Positions 52,996 to 61,719 of a DNA stretch of 64,000 nt are shown piece by piece. The notes below the pieces were generated by a model, which saw only the letters and a list, made by a program, of their open reading frames with translations, ran no database searches and was not told where the DNA came from. The stretch comes from Planctomycetota bacterium. GTDB lineage: Bacteria; Planctomycetota; Planctomycetia; Pirellulales; Pirellulaceae. The position numbers were made by a program, and so were the translations under genes. The number at the start of each line of letters is the position of its first letter. Within the stretch, counting starts at the first letter, position 1. Location: the NCBI GenBank assembly GCA_016872775.1, contig VGZA01000020.1, forward strand, positions 31,033-95,032, written 5' to 3'.

Positions 52996-54501
52996 TCAGA
53001 GGGAATCGGCGGGGGTTCCGGTAATTTTCGGTTGCATGGTTGGACCGAACGATACGTTGGTTTGCATTTCGATCTCCAGGTCCTTCTCGTTGAACTTCAG
53101 TACCAGGGTCGTGCAATACGGCGTCTCATAGGCACAGATTTTCGCGGCAAATGTATGGTTGTCGATCCACGCGCCACTTGCGGCTACTGGCTGCTTGGCC
53201 TGTCCCCCCCAAGCCAATTCACCCTTGACCCATGTGTCATGGCCGCAAATCAGGTTCTGGACGGTGTCTTTGACTTGCATTGCCAGGACAAGATCGCCAT
53301 TCCCGTTGAGTTCCAATTTGAGGGAGTCCAACTGTCGATTGTTCTTGCTTAGTCGATAGGTTCTACCGAGGAGCTTCTTGCTATCCGCCGCTGTTTTGGA
53401 TCCCTTTACGCGGGGAATCTGCAGACGGTTCAAGCGTTCGGTCAATTGCCGCACGGCGATACCGTCCGCGGGGAGCGTGGCGGGTTGCATGGCCGGCAGT
53501 AGCTTGTCCCAGATCAAGTTCAGCACGGACTGCATGTCCTTGACACCCGCGGTGATTGCAATCACCGCGTGATGCTCGGGCAACACGATACAGTATTGTC
53601 CGAATGCTCCGTCGCCGCGATAGCAGCCGTTGCGGCAGCGCCAGAACTGGAATCCGTAACCTTGGTCCCAATCACTTTGCGGGTTGCTGCCATTGGAAGT
53701 TTGGCGCCCGGTGGCTTGCCGTACCCAGCTTGATGGCAAGAGTTGTCGTTCACCGACACGCCCCTCGTTTCGATACACTTCACCGAATCGCGCGATGTCC
53801 TCTGTCCGCACATTGAGCCCGTAGCCTCCAAGCGTAATGCCGTTGGGGCAGGTGCCCCAGGTTGGATCGGCGATACCTAGCGGCTCGAACAACCGCGGGC
53901 GAAGGTACTCGAGAACCGTCTCGCCCGTCTGCTTCTGGACAATTGCGGAGAGCATATAGGTAGCGGGAGTGTTGTACATGAAGTGGGCTCCCGGCTTGTG
54001 CGCGACCTCGTGTGCAAGAAATACCTTGACCCAGGTTGAGTCGCTGCCGATGAGACGCGGTTCCGTCTGATGTCCCGTGGACATCATCAGCAGATCCCTC
54101 ACGCGCATCGCGCGCAGGTTGCGGCTGGGCTCCGCCGGCGCTTCGTCTGGAAAGAACTTGATAACTTCGTCATCGAGGCTGAATCGGCCTTCGGTGATGG
54201 CAAGTCCGACCGCCGTCGAGGTGAAACTCTTGCTCAGGGAATACAACTCGTGGCGCGTCTCACGACCGTACGGTTCCCACCAGCATTCGCAGACGACGGC
54301 ACCATTTCGGAGCAGCATGAAACTATGCAGTCCGTCGATTGTCGCATCGGTGGATTCGATAAAGTCCCGAATCGCCTTGGAGGAAATGCCTTGGGACTCG
54401 GGTGTGGCACGAGGCAGGTTGTCCGCTGCGTCCGACAATCGCAAGAGGAACGAGGATTGTCCCCCTAGAAACAAGACGATGCAAAAGAATGCACGATTCA
54501 T
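52996..54501 (-). CDS. Secreted beta-lactamase/serine hydrolase family protein
   Basis: A 501-residue exported serine hydrolase of the class C beta-lactamase/DD-peptidase type. Signal region 1-26. SxxK is SLSK at 88-91, and the second motif YxN is YNT near 190; the third-motif HxG-like segment lies in GDGAFGQYCIVLPEHHAVIA. The C-terminal about 130 residues form a separate beta-rich domain (KLLGRTYRLSKNNRQLDSLK). Such enzymes cleave peptidoglycan precursors, esters or D-amino acid peptides; no specific substrate is predicted. The ATG at 54501 has GAGG 9 nt upstream; the frame is open upstream but without a signal. It diverges from the MsrA-MsrB gene, and the shared 200-nt region likely holds both promoters. 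Confidence 0.88.
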   Translation of the reverse strand: MNRAFFCIVLFLGGQSSFLLRLSDAADNLPRATPESQGISSKAIRDFIESTDATIDGLHSFMLLRNGAVVCECWWEPYGRETRHELYSLSKSFTSTAVGLAITEGRFSLDDEVIKFFPDEAPAEPSRNLRAMRVRDLLMMSTGHQTEPRLIGSDSTWVKVFLAHEVAHKPGAHFMYNTPATYMLSAIVQKQTGETVLEYLRPRLFEPLGIADPTWGTCPNGITLGGYGLNVRTEDIARFGEVYRNEGRVGERQLLPSSWVRQATGRQTSNGSNPQSDWDQGYGFQFWRCRNGCYRGDGAFGQYCIVLPEHHAVIAITAGVKDMQSVLNLIWDKLLPAMQPATLPADGIAVRQLTERLNRLQIPRVKGSKTAADSKKLLGRTYRLSKNNRQLDSLKLELNGNGDLVLAMQVKDTVQNLICGHDTWVKGELAWGGQAKQPVAASGAWIDNHTFAAKICAYETPYCTTLVLKFNEKDLEIEMQTNVSFGPTMQPKITGTPADSL

Positions 54502-54701
54502 GGGAGATTTCCTCGAAATGTCGGGCTGGCGTTGGTCTGGACAGGGCTGAATTGAACGGCTCCGATGCCCGAAGTCAATCGCAACGAGGGCCCGGCTGAA
54601 ATCCGACTTGCCTTGGAAAATCCGAGGCGCTAATAATAATGGGATGGTGAGCGGTGCGGTTTGCCGGGCAAAGCGCGCCCTGGGGGCCCGTTGGAGGCGC
54701 A

Positions 54702-56048
54702 ATGCAATTCTTCATTCGGAATCCGCGGCGGTGGTCGATCTGCCGTTCCCGGTCAGCGGTAATCGTTGTCGGGGCGTTCTTTCTCGCGTGTACCGTTCTG
54801 GCCGATCGAACCGTTTCGGGACAGCGACCGGTGCAGCCGCCGGATGCCGGGGAGCGCCTAATCGACGGCGGCCAGGCGGCAGGGACGGGCGACGCACGAA
54901 AGGGCGCCGGGCAGACGGGCGAATCGCAGAGCGTTCGAGAAGAAGCGACCGCGATGTTCGCGGCCGGTTGTTTCTGGAGCGCTCAGACCGATTTTGAAAA
55001 GGCACCGGGAGTGATTGGCGTCGAGGTCGGTTATGCCGGGGGAAAATCGCGGAATCCGACCTATGGAAATTATTCCTCCGGCGGCCACCGGGAAGTGATC
55101 TTGGTGAAGTACGATCCAGGTAAGGTGACCTTCGCGGGACTGGTCGAATTCCTGCTCAAGCATGTGGACCCTGTCGATAAGGGCGGATCGTTTATCGATC
55201 GCGGCACCAAATACGCCCCTGCCATATTCGTGGCGACCGAAAGCGAGCGGGCGGAAGCCCAACGTGTGATCCGCGCGTTCGACGAGATGAAGATCTACAA
55301 AAAGCCGATCACCTTGCCGATCTTGCAACAAGCGGAATTCTGGCCGGCGGAAGAATACCATCAGAACTACCGCTTGAAGAATCCCCTCGCCTATCATTCG
55401 TATCGTTCGACCTGTGGACGGGACGAGTTTGTGGCCAAATACTGGGGGGATCGCGCAAACGAGCTGACGTTACCCGGCGCATTCCCAGACTCGGAAAAAA
55501 ATGACGCGGGCGAAACACCGTCCTCCGATCGAACGAAGAAACGTTGGGAGGATTTTAAGAAGCCGGGACTGATCGAGCTTCGCAAGCGTTTGACTCCGGC
55601 CCAATTTCGAGTGACGCAGAACAACGGAACGGAAACCGCTTTCCATAACGCCTATTGGAACCATCATTCGCAGGGAATCTACGTCGATGTTGTTTCCGGC
55701 GAACCTTTGTTCGCTTCGGTTGACAAATTTGATTCTGGCACCGGTTGGCCGTCTTTTGTTAAACCGTTGCAGTCCGAAAACCTGGTCTATCGCGAAGATC
55801 GGCAGGAATCGATGCCGCGCGTCGAAGTCCGCTCAAAACATGCCGACTCGCACCTGGGGCACGTTTTCGATGACGGTCCGGCCGATCGTGGCGGGATGCG
55901 GTATTGCATCAATTCCTGCGCATTGCGGTTTATCCCGAAGGCCAACCTGGAACGGGAGGGATACGGAGAATTTCTCCATTTGTTCCAACAAAACGACAAG
56001 ACAACCGGTAGCCGAACGCGCACGCCGCTCGATTCCCAAAAAAAGTAG
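54702..56048 (+). CDS. Exported MsrA-MsrB fusion, methionine sulfoxide reductase
   Basis: A 448-residue bifunctional reductase that repairs both methionine sulfoxide isomers. The N-terminal signal anchor ([16 protein letters not shown], residues 19-34) places it outside the cytosol. MsrA domain is about 82-250, catalytic Cys 90 in [16 protein letters not shown] links to the MsrB domain (about 300-420). MsrB has [28 protein letters not shown] and [11 protein letters not shown] with the catalytic Cys near 407. The four Cys of zinc-binding MsrB are absent (VDVVSG in place of a CxxC), so it is a zinc-free MsrB. ATG at 54702 has GGAGG 5 nt upstream. No thioredoxin partner is adjacent. Confidence 0.93.
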   Translation: MQFFIRNPRRWSICRSRSAVIVVGAFFLACTVLADRTVSGQRPVQPPDAGERLIDGGQAAGTGDARKGAGQTGESQSVREEATAMFAAGCFWSAQTDFEKAPGVIGVEVGYAGGKSRNPTYGNYSSGGHREVILVKYDPGKVTFAGLVEFLLKHVDPVDKGGSFIDRGTKYAPAIFVATESERAEAQRVIRAFDEMKIYKKPITLPILQQAEFWPAEEYHQNYRLKNPLAYHSYRSTCGRDEFVAKYWGDRANELTLPGAFPDSEKNDAGETPSSDRTKKRWEDFKKPGLIELRKRLTPAQFRVTQNNGTETAFHNAYWNHHSQGIYVDVVSGEPLFASVDKFDSGTGWPSFVKPLQSENLVYREDRQESMPRVEVRSKHADSHLGHVFDDGPADRGGMRYCINSCALRFIPKANLEREGYGEFLHLFQQNDKTTGSRTRTPLDSQKK

Positions 56049-56098
56049 CCACTCCGGGGACGAAGCGAGCGGCATGACGGCAAAGTCGTCGAGCGTAC

Positions 56099-56126
56099 TT
56101 GTGAATTGTGGTTGCGGTCGTAGAAT
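56099..56126 (+). promoter_or_regulatory. Promoter TTGTGA-N16-TAGAAT
   Basis: TTGTGA (56099-56104) and TAGAAT (56121-56126), 16 bp apart, upstream of the spermidine-synthase-like gene. Same hexamers as the leuB promoter. Confidence 0.65.
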
Positions 56127-56172
56127 CTAGCCTGCTGCACTGCGGTCATTCGCAACGACTGGAATCGGTGTT

Positions 56173-58752
56173 TTGCCGGAATCAAGTACTGCATCTGGTC
56201 TGCCTTCGACGGGTCTGCCTTCGATGGGCGATTCCGATCGCGGCTTCTTGCCGATTGTGATCGTTTTGTTCTTCGGCAGCGGTTGCGCGGCGTTGATTTA
56301 CGAAATCGTCTGGTTCCAGCTGCTACAGTTCATCATCGGATCGTCGGCAATCTCCCTGGGAATTCTCTTGGCGACGTTCATGGGAGGGATGTGCCTGGGG
56401 AGTTTCTGCCTTGCCCGGATCGTCGGCACGGCGGCTCATCCGATGCGCGTTTACGCGTGGCTGGAATTAGCGATCGGGATTTTTGGGTTGCTCGAATTGG
56501 GCCTGGTGCCGATCGTCGATTCGCTCTACGTCGCGAATGCCACCAGTGGTCAAATGGGCTTTGTATTGCGGACACTGGTCTGCAGCGTCTGCCTGCTGCC
56601 ACCGACCTTCCTGATGGGCGCGACGTTGCCGGCGGTCGCGCGGGGAGTGCGCGCGACGCCGCAGGGAGTGGCATGGTTGGGGTTTTTTTATGGTGGCAAT
56701 ATTGCCGGCGCTGTGTTTGGCTGCCTGCTGGCCGGATTCTATCTGTTGCGGGTTTTTGACATGCAGATCGCGACCTTCGTTGCGGTCGCCATCAATGGGT
56801 TGGTTGCGGCGATCGGTTTCCTGCTTGCGCGTTGGATGCCGAATCGCCGATGTGCGACAAGCGTCCATCCACAGCCTTCGACGGACGACGGCGGCAGGTG
56901 TGAGCCCGCGTTGCCGTCCCAAGTGGCCTCCCAGCTCCCGGCACCCGTCCCATCGTCTTCCGCTGCCTGGATTCTCCTGGCGATTGGATTGTCGGGCCTG
57001 GGTGCTCTGGGTGCCGAAGTTGTCTGGACGCGGTTGCTGTCGTTGCTGCTGGGCGGAACCGTCTACACATTCTCGGTGATCTTGTCGGCTTTTCTGCTGG
57101 GGTTAGGTATCGGCAGTAGTGTCGGATCGGGTCTGGCCCGGTCGAAGAACGCGGCGGCCAGCCTGGCCTGTTGCCAATGGCTGCTGGCGGCGGCGGTAAC
57201 CTGGGCCGCGGTGCAGATCGGCAAGTCGGTCGCTTTTTGGCCGATCGATCCGATACTCACCATCGATCCATGGCTCCAGTTCCAGGTCGACGTCGTGCGA
57301 TGTATGTGGGTGGTGCTCCCCGCGTCGTGTCTCTGGGGTGCCAGCTTTCCGTTGGCGTTGGCCGCGGCCGCTCGAGACGGTCACGATCCCGGCAAGCTGG
57401 TTGGCGGTGTCTATGCGGCCAATACCGTCGGGGCGATTGTCGGCGCCCTTTTGTTCAGTGACCTGATCGTGCCGCGATTTGGGACGCAAAACGCGCAGCG
57501 AGCCATCGTCGTGATCGCACTGCTCGCAGCGATTCTGGCAGCCATTCCCTGGTGGCTCTCCACCAGAACTTCGGGACGCTCGCCGCGCGGGCGGCGTTAT
57601 TGGCCTGGGCCGCGAGTGTTCGCTGTCATCGTTCTGCTGGCGGTCGCCGCGGCGCTCGTGCCCCTGGTGCCGCCGACAACCGGCGAGTTCATCGGCCTGG
57701 GACGTTATCTGGTGAAACTCAAAGGGCGCTATCAATTTCTATATAGTGGTGAGGGAACAAGTTCCTCCGTCGCCGTCAGTCAGGATTACAACCAGTCGTT
57801 GTCGTTTCATGTCAGCGGCAAGGTCGAAGCGTCCAGTATCCCCGCCGATATGCGGCTGCAAAGGATGCTGGGACATCTTCCCGCTGTGCTGCATCCGGAA
57901 CCCAAATCGGTACTCGTCGTGGGCTGCGGCGCAGGGGTCACCGCCGGTTCCTTCCTGGTCCACCCGGGCATTGAACGCGTGGTGATCTGCGAACTCGAAC
58001 CGCTGATTCCGCGCCATGTCGCCCCTTATTTCGCAGTGCAGAACTACAACGTCGTGAACGACCCGCGCGTGGAAATCGTCTATGACGACGCGCGCCATTT
58101 TGTGCGGACCTGTCGCGAGCAATTCGACATCATCACCTCGGACCCAATCCATCCCTGGGTCAAAGGCGCGGCGACCCTGTACACGCGCGAGTACTTCGAA
58201 CTCTGCAAGCGACGGCTCAAACCAGGTGGAATGATCTCGCAATGGGTGCCGCTTTACGAAAGCAGCCTGGCGGTGGTGCAAAGCGAGTTCGCGACGTTTT
58301 TCGACCTTTTCCCGGAAGGAACCGTGTGGGGCAACGACCATGGTGGATCCGGCTACGATGTCGTGATGGTGGGACAGGAACTTCCATTGCAAATCCGTGT
58401 CGACGAACTGATCACTCGCATGACGTTGCCCGAATTCGCCCCTGTGGGCGAATCACTCACCGAGGTCGGGTTGTCCTCGGTCCACGACCTGCTCGGCACC
58501 TACGCAAGTTCAGCCAAAGACCTGGCGGAGTGGCTGGCGGGGGCCGAACGTAACCGGGATCGCAACCTGCGTCTGCAGTACCTGGCCGGCTTCCATTCGA
58601 GCAAGTACTGGGAGGGGTTGATCTACCGCGAAATTCTGGAGCGCAGGACCTTTCCCGAGCGGATGTTTCTTGGATCGGTCGAATCGATCGATGTACTGCG
58701 TAACCGGTTCTCGCCCGAGCCGTCCCCGTCCCCTGAACCGTCGGGACGATAG
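56173..58752 (+). CDS. Fused membrane protein with spermidine-synthase-like methyltransferase-fold domain
   Basis: An 859-residue fusion. The first about 500 residues hold about a dozen hydrophobic helices in two blocks (e.g. LIYEIVWFQLLQFIIGSSAI, then SVILSAFLLGLGIGSSVGSG), MFS-like in arrangement. The C-terminal domain (about 520-740) has the spermidine-synthase/SAM-fold motif SVLVVGCGAGVTAGSFLVHP (about 578-597), ICELEPLIP and VYDDARHFVRT, and TSDPIHPWVKGAATLYTREY. Such fusions are widespread in Planctomycetota and some proteobacteria; they are not shown to make polyamines. Start uncertain: TTG 56173 or ATG 56224. A near-repeat GLPSTGLPSMG (from 15-bp tandem DNA units) lies at the N-terminus. 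Confidence 0.88.
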   Translation: MPESSTASGLPSTGLPSMGDSDRGFLPIVIVLFFGSGCAALIYEIVWFQLLQFIIGSSAISLGILLATFMGGMCLGSFCLARIVGTAAHPMRVYAWLELAIGIFGLLELGLVPIVDSLYVANATSGQMGFVLRTLVCSVCLLPPTFLMGATLPAVARGVRATPQGVAWLGFFYGGNIAGAVFGCLLAGFYLLRVFDMQIATFVAVAINGLVAAIGFLLARWMPNRRCATSVHPQPSTDDGGRCEPALPSQVASQLPAPVPSSSAAWILLAIGLSGLGALGAEVVWTRLLSLLLGGTVYTFSVILSAFLLGLGIGSSVGSGLARSKNAAASLACCQWLLAAAVTWAAVQIGKSVAFWPIDPILTIDPWLQFQVDVVRCMWVVLPASCLWGASFPLALAAAARDGHDPGKLVGGVYAANTVGAIVGALLFSDLIVPRFGTQNAQRAIVVIALLAAILAAIPWWLSTRTSGRSPRGRRYWPGPRVFAVIVLLAVAAALVPLVPPTTGEFIGLGRYLVKLKGRYQFLYSGEGTSSSVAVSQDYNQSLSFHVSGKVEASSIPADMRLQRMLGHLPAVLHPEPKSVLVVGCGAGVTAGSFLVHPGIERVVICELEPLIPRHVAPYFAVQNYNVVNDPRVEIVYDDARHFVRTCREQFDIITSDPIHPWVKGAATLYTREYFELCKRRLKPGGMISQWVPLYESSLAVVQSEFATFFDLFPEGTVWGNDHGGSGYDVVMVGQELPLQIRVDELITRMTLPEFAPVGESLTEVGLSSVHDLLGTYASSAKDLAEWLAGAERNRDRNLRLQYLAGFHSSKYWEGLIYREILERRTFPERMFLGSVESIDVLRNRFSPEPSPSPEPSGR

Positions 58753-58885
58753 TTGTCTGGACAAGTAAATGGGCGGCGGGTAAGATTGCGGACGGATCGC
58801 ATGCAGCGCGACGCTCCCGTCGCGTTTCCACGTCGGATCGATCACTCGTCACATTTCCTTCAGGGATGGAATCGGAGGCACGACT

Positions 58886-60235
58886 ATGATGATTGCGGAT
58901 GCGCAACGAAGCGAAATGGACCGATCCATCGACGAACTGGATGTGATCGTGATCGGAGGCGGGCCGGCGGGCTCCACGGCCTCCACACTGATCGCACAGC
59001 AGGGGTACCGGGTTCGGCTGCTGGAGCGCGAACGGTTCCCTCGCTTTCACATCGGAGAATCGCTGATTCCCGAGACGTACTGGGTTCTAAAGCGGCTGAA
59101 TATGCTGCCCAAAATGCAGGCCAGCCGTTTCGTGAAGAAATACAGCGTGCAATTCGTCACCTCCAGCGGCAAGCAGTCGGCTCCGTTCTATTTCTGGGAC
59201 AACAAGCCTCACGAGTGTTCCCAGACGTGGCAGGTGGTGCGCAGCGAGTTCGACACCATGATGTTGAATAACGCTCGCGAGCACGGCGTCGACGCCCGGG
59301 AAGCCGTTCGGGTCCTGGATGTTTTGATGAACGGTGAGCGTGCCGTAGGCGTTCGAGTTCAGGAACCGGACGGTGGAATTCGCGAGCTCTTCGCCAAAGT
59401 CATCGTTGATGCGAGCGGCCAGACCGGCATCATGATGAACAAGCTGAAAATGCGTGTCTGGGATCCGTTGTTGAACAAAGGCGCGGTGTGGACCTATTGG
59501 GAGGGCGCGTACCGGGACACAGGCAAGGATGAAGGAGCAACGATGGTCTTGCAGACGTCCAATCGGCTTGGCTGGTTCTGGTACATTCCGTTGCATGACA
59601 ATCGCGTCAGCGTTGGTGTTGTGGCGCCGTTTGATTATCTCTTCAAGGGCCGCGGCAGCCACGAACAGATCTACAACGAGGAGGTTGAACGGTGCCCGGC
59701 GGTCGCGGAGCGGGTGGCTTCGGCGCGGCGGATCACGGGTTACTTCGCGACGCGCGATTACTCCTACCGGTCGGAACGCGTGGCGGGCGATGGCTGGGTG
59801 GTGATTGGTGACGCGTTCGGGTTTCTGGATCCGCTGTATTCTTCGGGGGTATTGTTGGCGTTGAAGTCAGGAGAAATGGCTGCGGACGCGATTTGCGACG
59901 GGCTGCGCAATGGCGACACGTCGGCCGCCCGATTGGGCCATTGGGGTCCACTGCTCAACCAGGGTATCGACCGCATGCGACGCCTGGTCTGCGAGTATTA
60001 CGAAGGGTTCAGTTTCGGCAACTTTGTCCGCAATTTCCCCGATTTGCGTGGCAAAGTTACGGATCTGCTGATCGGCGATTTGTTCACCGACAAGGTGGAC
60101 GTGGTGTGGGGGCCGATGGAATCGCTTTACGGGCAAGGCAAGCAGGCTCCATCGTCTTGGGATTCCGGGATGCCCGACGAGGTTGTGGCCACCAAACACA
60201 ACGAATTGACGTTACCCGACGGTGTCCGGCCGTAG
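58886..60235 (+). CDS. FAD-dependent halogenase-like oxidoreductase
   Basis: A 449-residue flavoprotein of the tryptophan-halogenase/geranylgeranyl-reductase-like monooxygenase family. FAD motif VIGGGPAGSTASTLIAQQG (residues 21-39), the second GESLIPETYWVLKRL, and the third VVIGDAFGFLDPLYSSG (about 310-326). A GWFWYIPLHDNRVSVGVV stretch (about 230-247) resembles the WxWxIP element of flavin halogenases. The reaction could be halogenation, hydroxylation or reduction; the WxWxIP-like site supports but does not prove a halogenase. No partner reductase adjoins. It follows the fusion gene by 133 nt and precedes the acyltransferase gene by 133 nt, both on the same strand. Confidence 0.9.
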   Translation: MMIADAQRSEMDRSIDELDVIVIGGGPAGSTASTLIAQQGYRVRLLERERFPRFHIGESLIPETYWVLKRLNMLPKMQASRFVKKYSVQFVTSSGKQSAPFYFWDNKPHECSQTWQVVRSEFDTMMLNNAREHGVDAREAVRVLDVLMNGERAVGVRVQEPDGGIRELFAKVIVDASGQTGIMMNKLKMRVWDPLLNKGAVWTYWEGAYRDTGKDEGATMVLQTSNRLGWFWYIPLHDNRVSVGVVAPFDYLFKGRGSHEQIYNEEVERCPAVAERVASARRITGYFATRDYSYRSERVAGDGWVVIGDAFGFLDPLYSSGVLLALKSGEMAADAICDGLRNGDTSAARLGHWGPLLNQGIDRMRRLVCEYYEGFSFGNFVRNFPDLRGKVTDLLIGDLFTDKVDVVWGPMESLYGQGKQAPSSWDSGMPDEVVATKHNELTLPDGVRP

Positions 60236-60368
60236 GCGGCCGGGGGCATTCACTTTCTGGAGGGTCATTTATTAGGGATTTGAGCGCCGGAGTATTGATT
60301 CATGGAAATGGGCCGTTATTTTGAACGACTGACAAAATCGTAATATTCGGTATTTCTTTCCTTGGGAC

Positions 60369-61580
60369 ATGGATGCCCGAACGACCAAGCTTGCCATGTC
60401 CGCCGCTCGCACCGCCGCCGACCGTAATGTTCTCAACGCTGCCGTCGCATCTGCCGCGACTTGTTCGCCCGCCACTGGTCTTGTTGCGGATCGGCTGCCG
60501 CTGATTGAGGCGGGGCGGGGGATTGCCGCCTGTTTGATCGTGGCCCACCATCTGACGGCGTACGGGCCGCTGCCGGACATCGCGGCAAGTGTCGCGTTGG
60601 GTCCGATTCGTTTCCTATACGAATACGGCAGGATGGTAGTGTACGTATTCCTCGTGATCGGCGGGTTCGCGCTTGCGACATCGATTCAGATCGAGCGGTT
60701 GGACGGTCGCGGGGTGTTGCGTGCCTTCGCCTGGCGATATCTTCGCATTGGAGCGCCCTACGTCGCGATGCTGGCGATATTGCTTGTCGCGTCACTTGCG
60801 ATGCGCGGCCGTGCTTTTGATCCGCCGCTGATCGATTCGGTCAGCGGTCCCCAATTGATTGCTCACCTTTTCTTCCTGCAGGATCTGTTCGGTTACGGGA
60901 ATATTTCGGCGGGCATCTGGTACCTCTGTATCGACATGCAGTTCGCCGCCCTTTATCTGCTGGTCGTAGCGCTGGGGCGATTTGTGAGTGGTCGCATGTG
61001 GTCGGAGATCGCGACCCGACAGATCGTGATGGCGATCTTGTTTCCGTTGGGAATCTGGTCGGCGTGGGATTGGAACCGGGACCCCGGAGGTGACAGCAGG
61101 GTGTTCTATTTCCTGGCACCATTGGTGTTGGGCGTCGGCCTGGCGTTCTGGCGGCAGCGTTTTCTTTCCACGTCGTTATTTGCGATGCTGGTCGCGGCTG
61201 TTGGTCTATCGTTGGCCGCCGACTTTCGCTGGCGCCTGGCGCTGGCGGTCGTGACCGTTGTTTCGTTGGCGGTGTCGATGCGATCTCCGTTCATTCATCG
61301 GCTTGCCGTTCCCCTGATTCCGCTGGGGCGGATTTCGTACAGTCTGTTCCTGATTCACTACCTGGTGAATTGGATTGTCACCACATCGATGGCCGGGTTC
61401 GTTGCAGGTAGTCCCTGGCGGGCGATCGCGGTCATGTTGGCGGCATTTGCCTGTAGCTTATGTACGGCATTGATGTTCTACCGATTCGTGGAGCAACCGG
61501 TACAGCGCTGGGCACGAAACTGGCGTCCGGCAGAAAGGCCGCCTGAGAAATCTCAGCCCGCGAGCTTGCTTGAAGCGTAA
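60369..61580 (+). CDS. Acyltransferase family 3 membrane protein
   Basis: A 403-residue integral membrane acyltransferase (Acyl_transf_3, OafA/NodX-type) that acylates sugars or lipids from acyl-CoA. About ten helices. Near the start, AGRGIAACLIVAHHLTAYGP (residues 47-66) carries the family Arg and His. The later segments AGIWYLCIDMQFAALYLLV and ISYSLFLIHYLVNW are typical. N-terminal 40 residues are cytosolic and Ala-rich; the second ATG nine codons later is possible. The C-terminus is a charged tail. It is the last plus-strand gene before the hairpin at 61657. Confidence 0.9.
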   Translation: MDARTTKLAMSAARTAADRNVLNAAVASAATCSPATGLVADRLPLIEAGRGIAACLIVAHHLTAYGPLPDIAASVALGPIRFLYEYGRMVVYVFLVIGGFALATSIQIERLDGRGVLRAFAWRYLRIGAPYVAMLAILLVASLAMRGRAFDPPLIDSVSGPQLIAHLFFLQDLFGYGNISAGIWYLCIDMQFAALYLLVVALGRFVSGRMWSEIATRQIVMAILFPLGIWSAWDWNRDPGGDSRVFYFLAPLVLGVGLAFWRQRFLSTSLFAMLVAAVGLSLAADFRWRLALAVVTVVSLAVSMRSPFIHRLAVPLIPLGRISYSLFLIHYLVNWIVTTSMAGFVAGSPWRAIAVMLAAFACSLCTALMFYRFVEQPVQRWARNWRPAERPPEKSQPASLLEA

Positions 61581-61656
61581 GCAGCGAGGGCCGTACTTGA
61601 CGCGCGGGCGACAGAAATGTCGCTGTCTGCGAGGATTGGCGTGATTCGAGCGGTCA

Positions 61657-61685
61657 GCCGGCGGCGCGAGGTTCGTGCCGCCGGC
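61657..61685. terminator. Strong hairpin between convergent genes
   Basis: GCCGGCGGCGCGA, a 3-nt loop and TCGTGCCGCCGGC form a 13-bp stem (one G-T pair). It lies between the acyltransferase and the convergent metalloprotease gene, consistent with a bidirectional terminator, although no T-tract follows. Confidence 0.6.
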
Positions 61686-61719
61686 ATAGCCGGTAATTGC
61701 AAGCCGTAATCGGTTGGGA

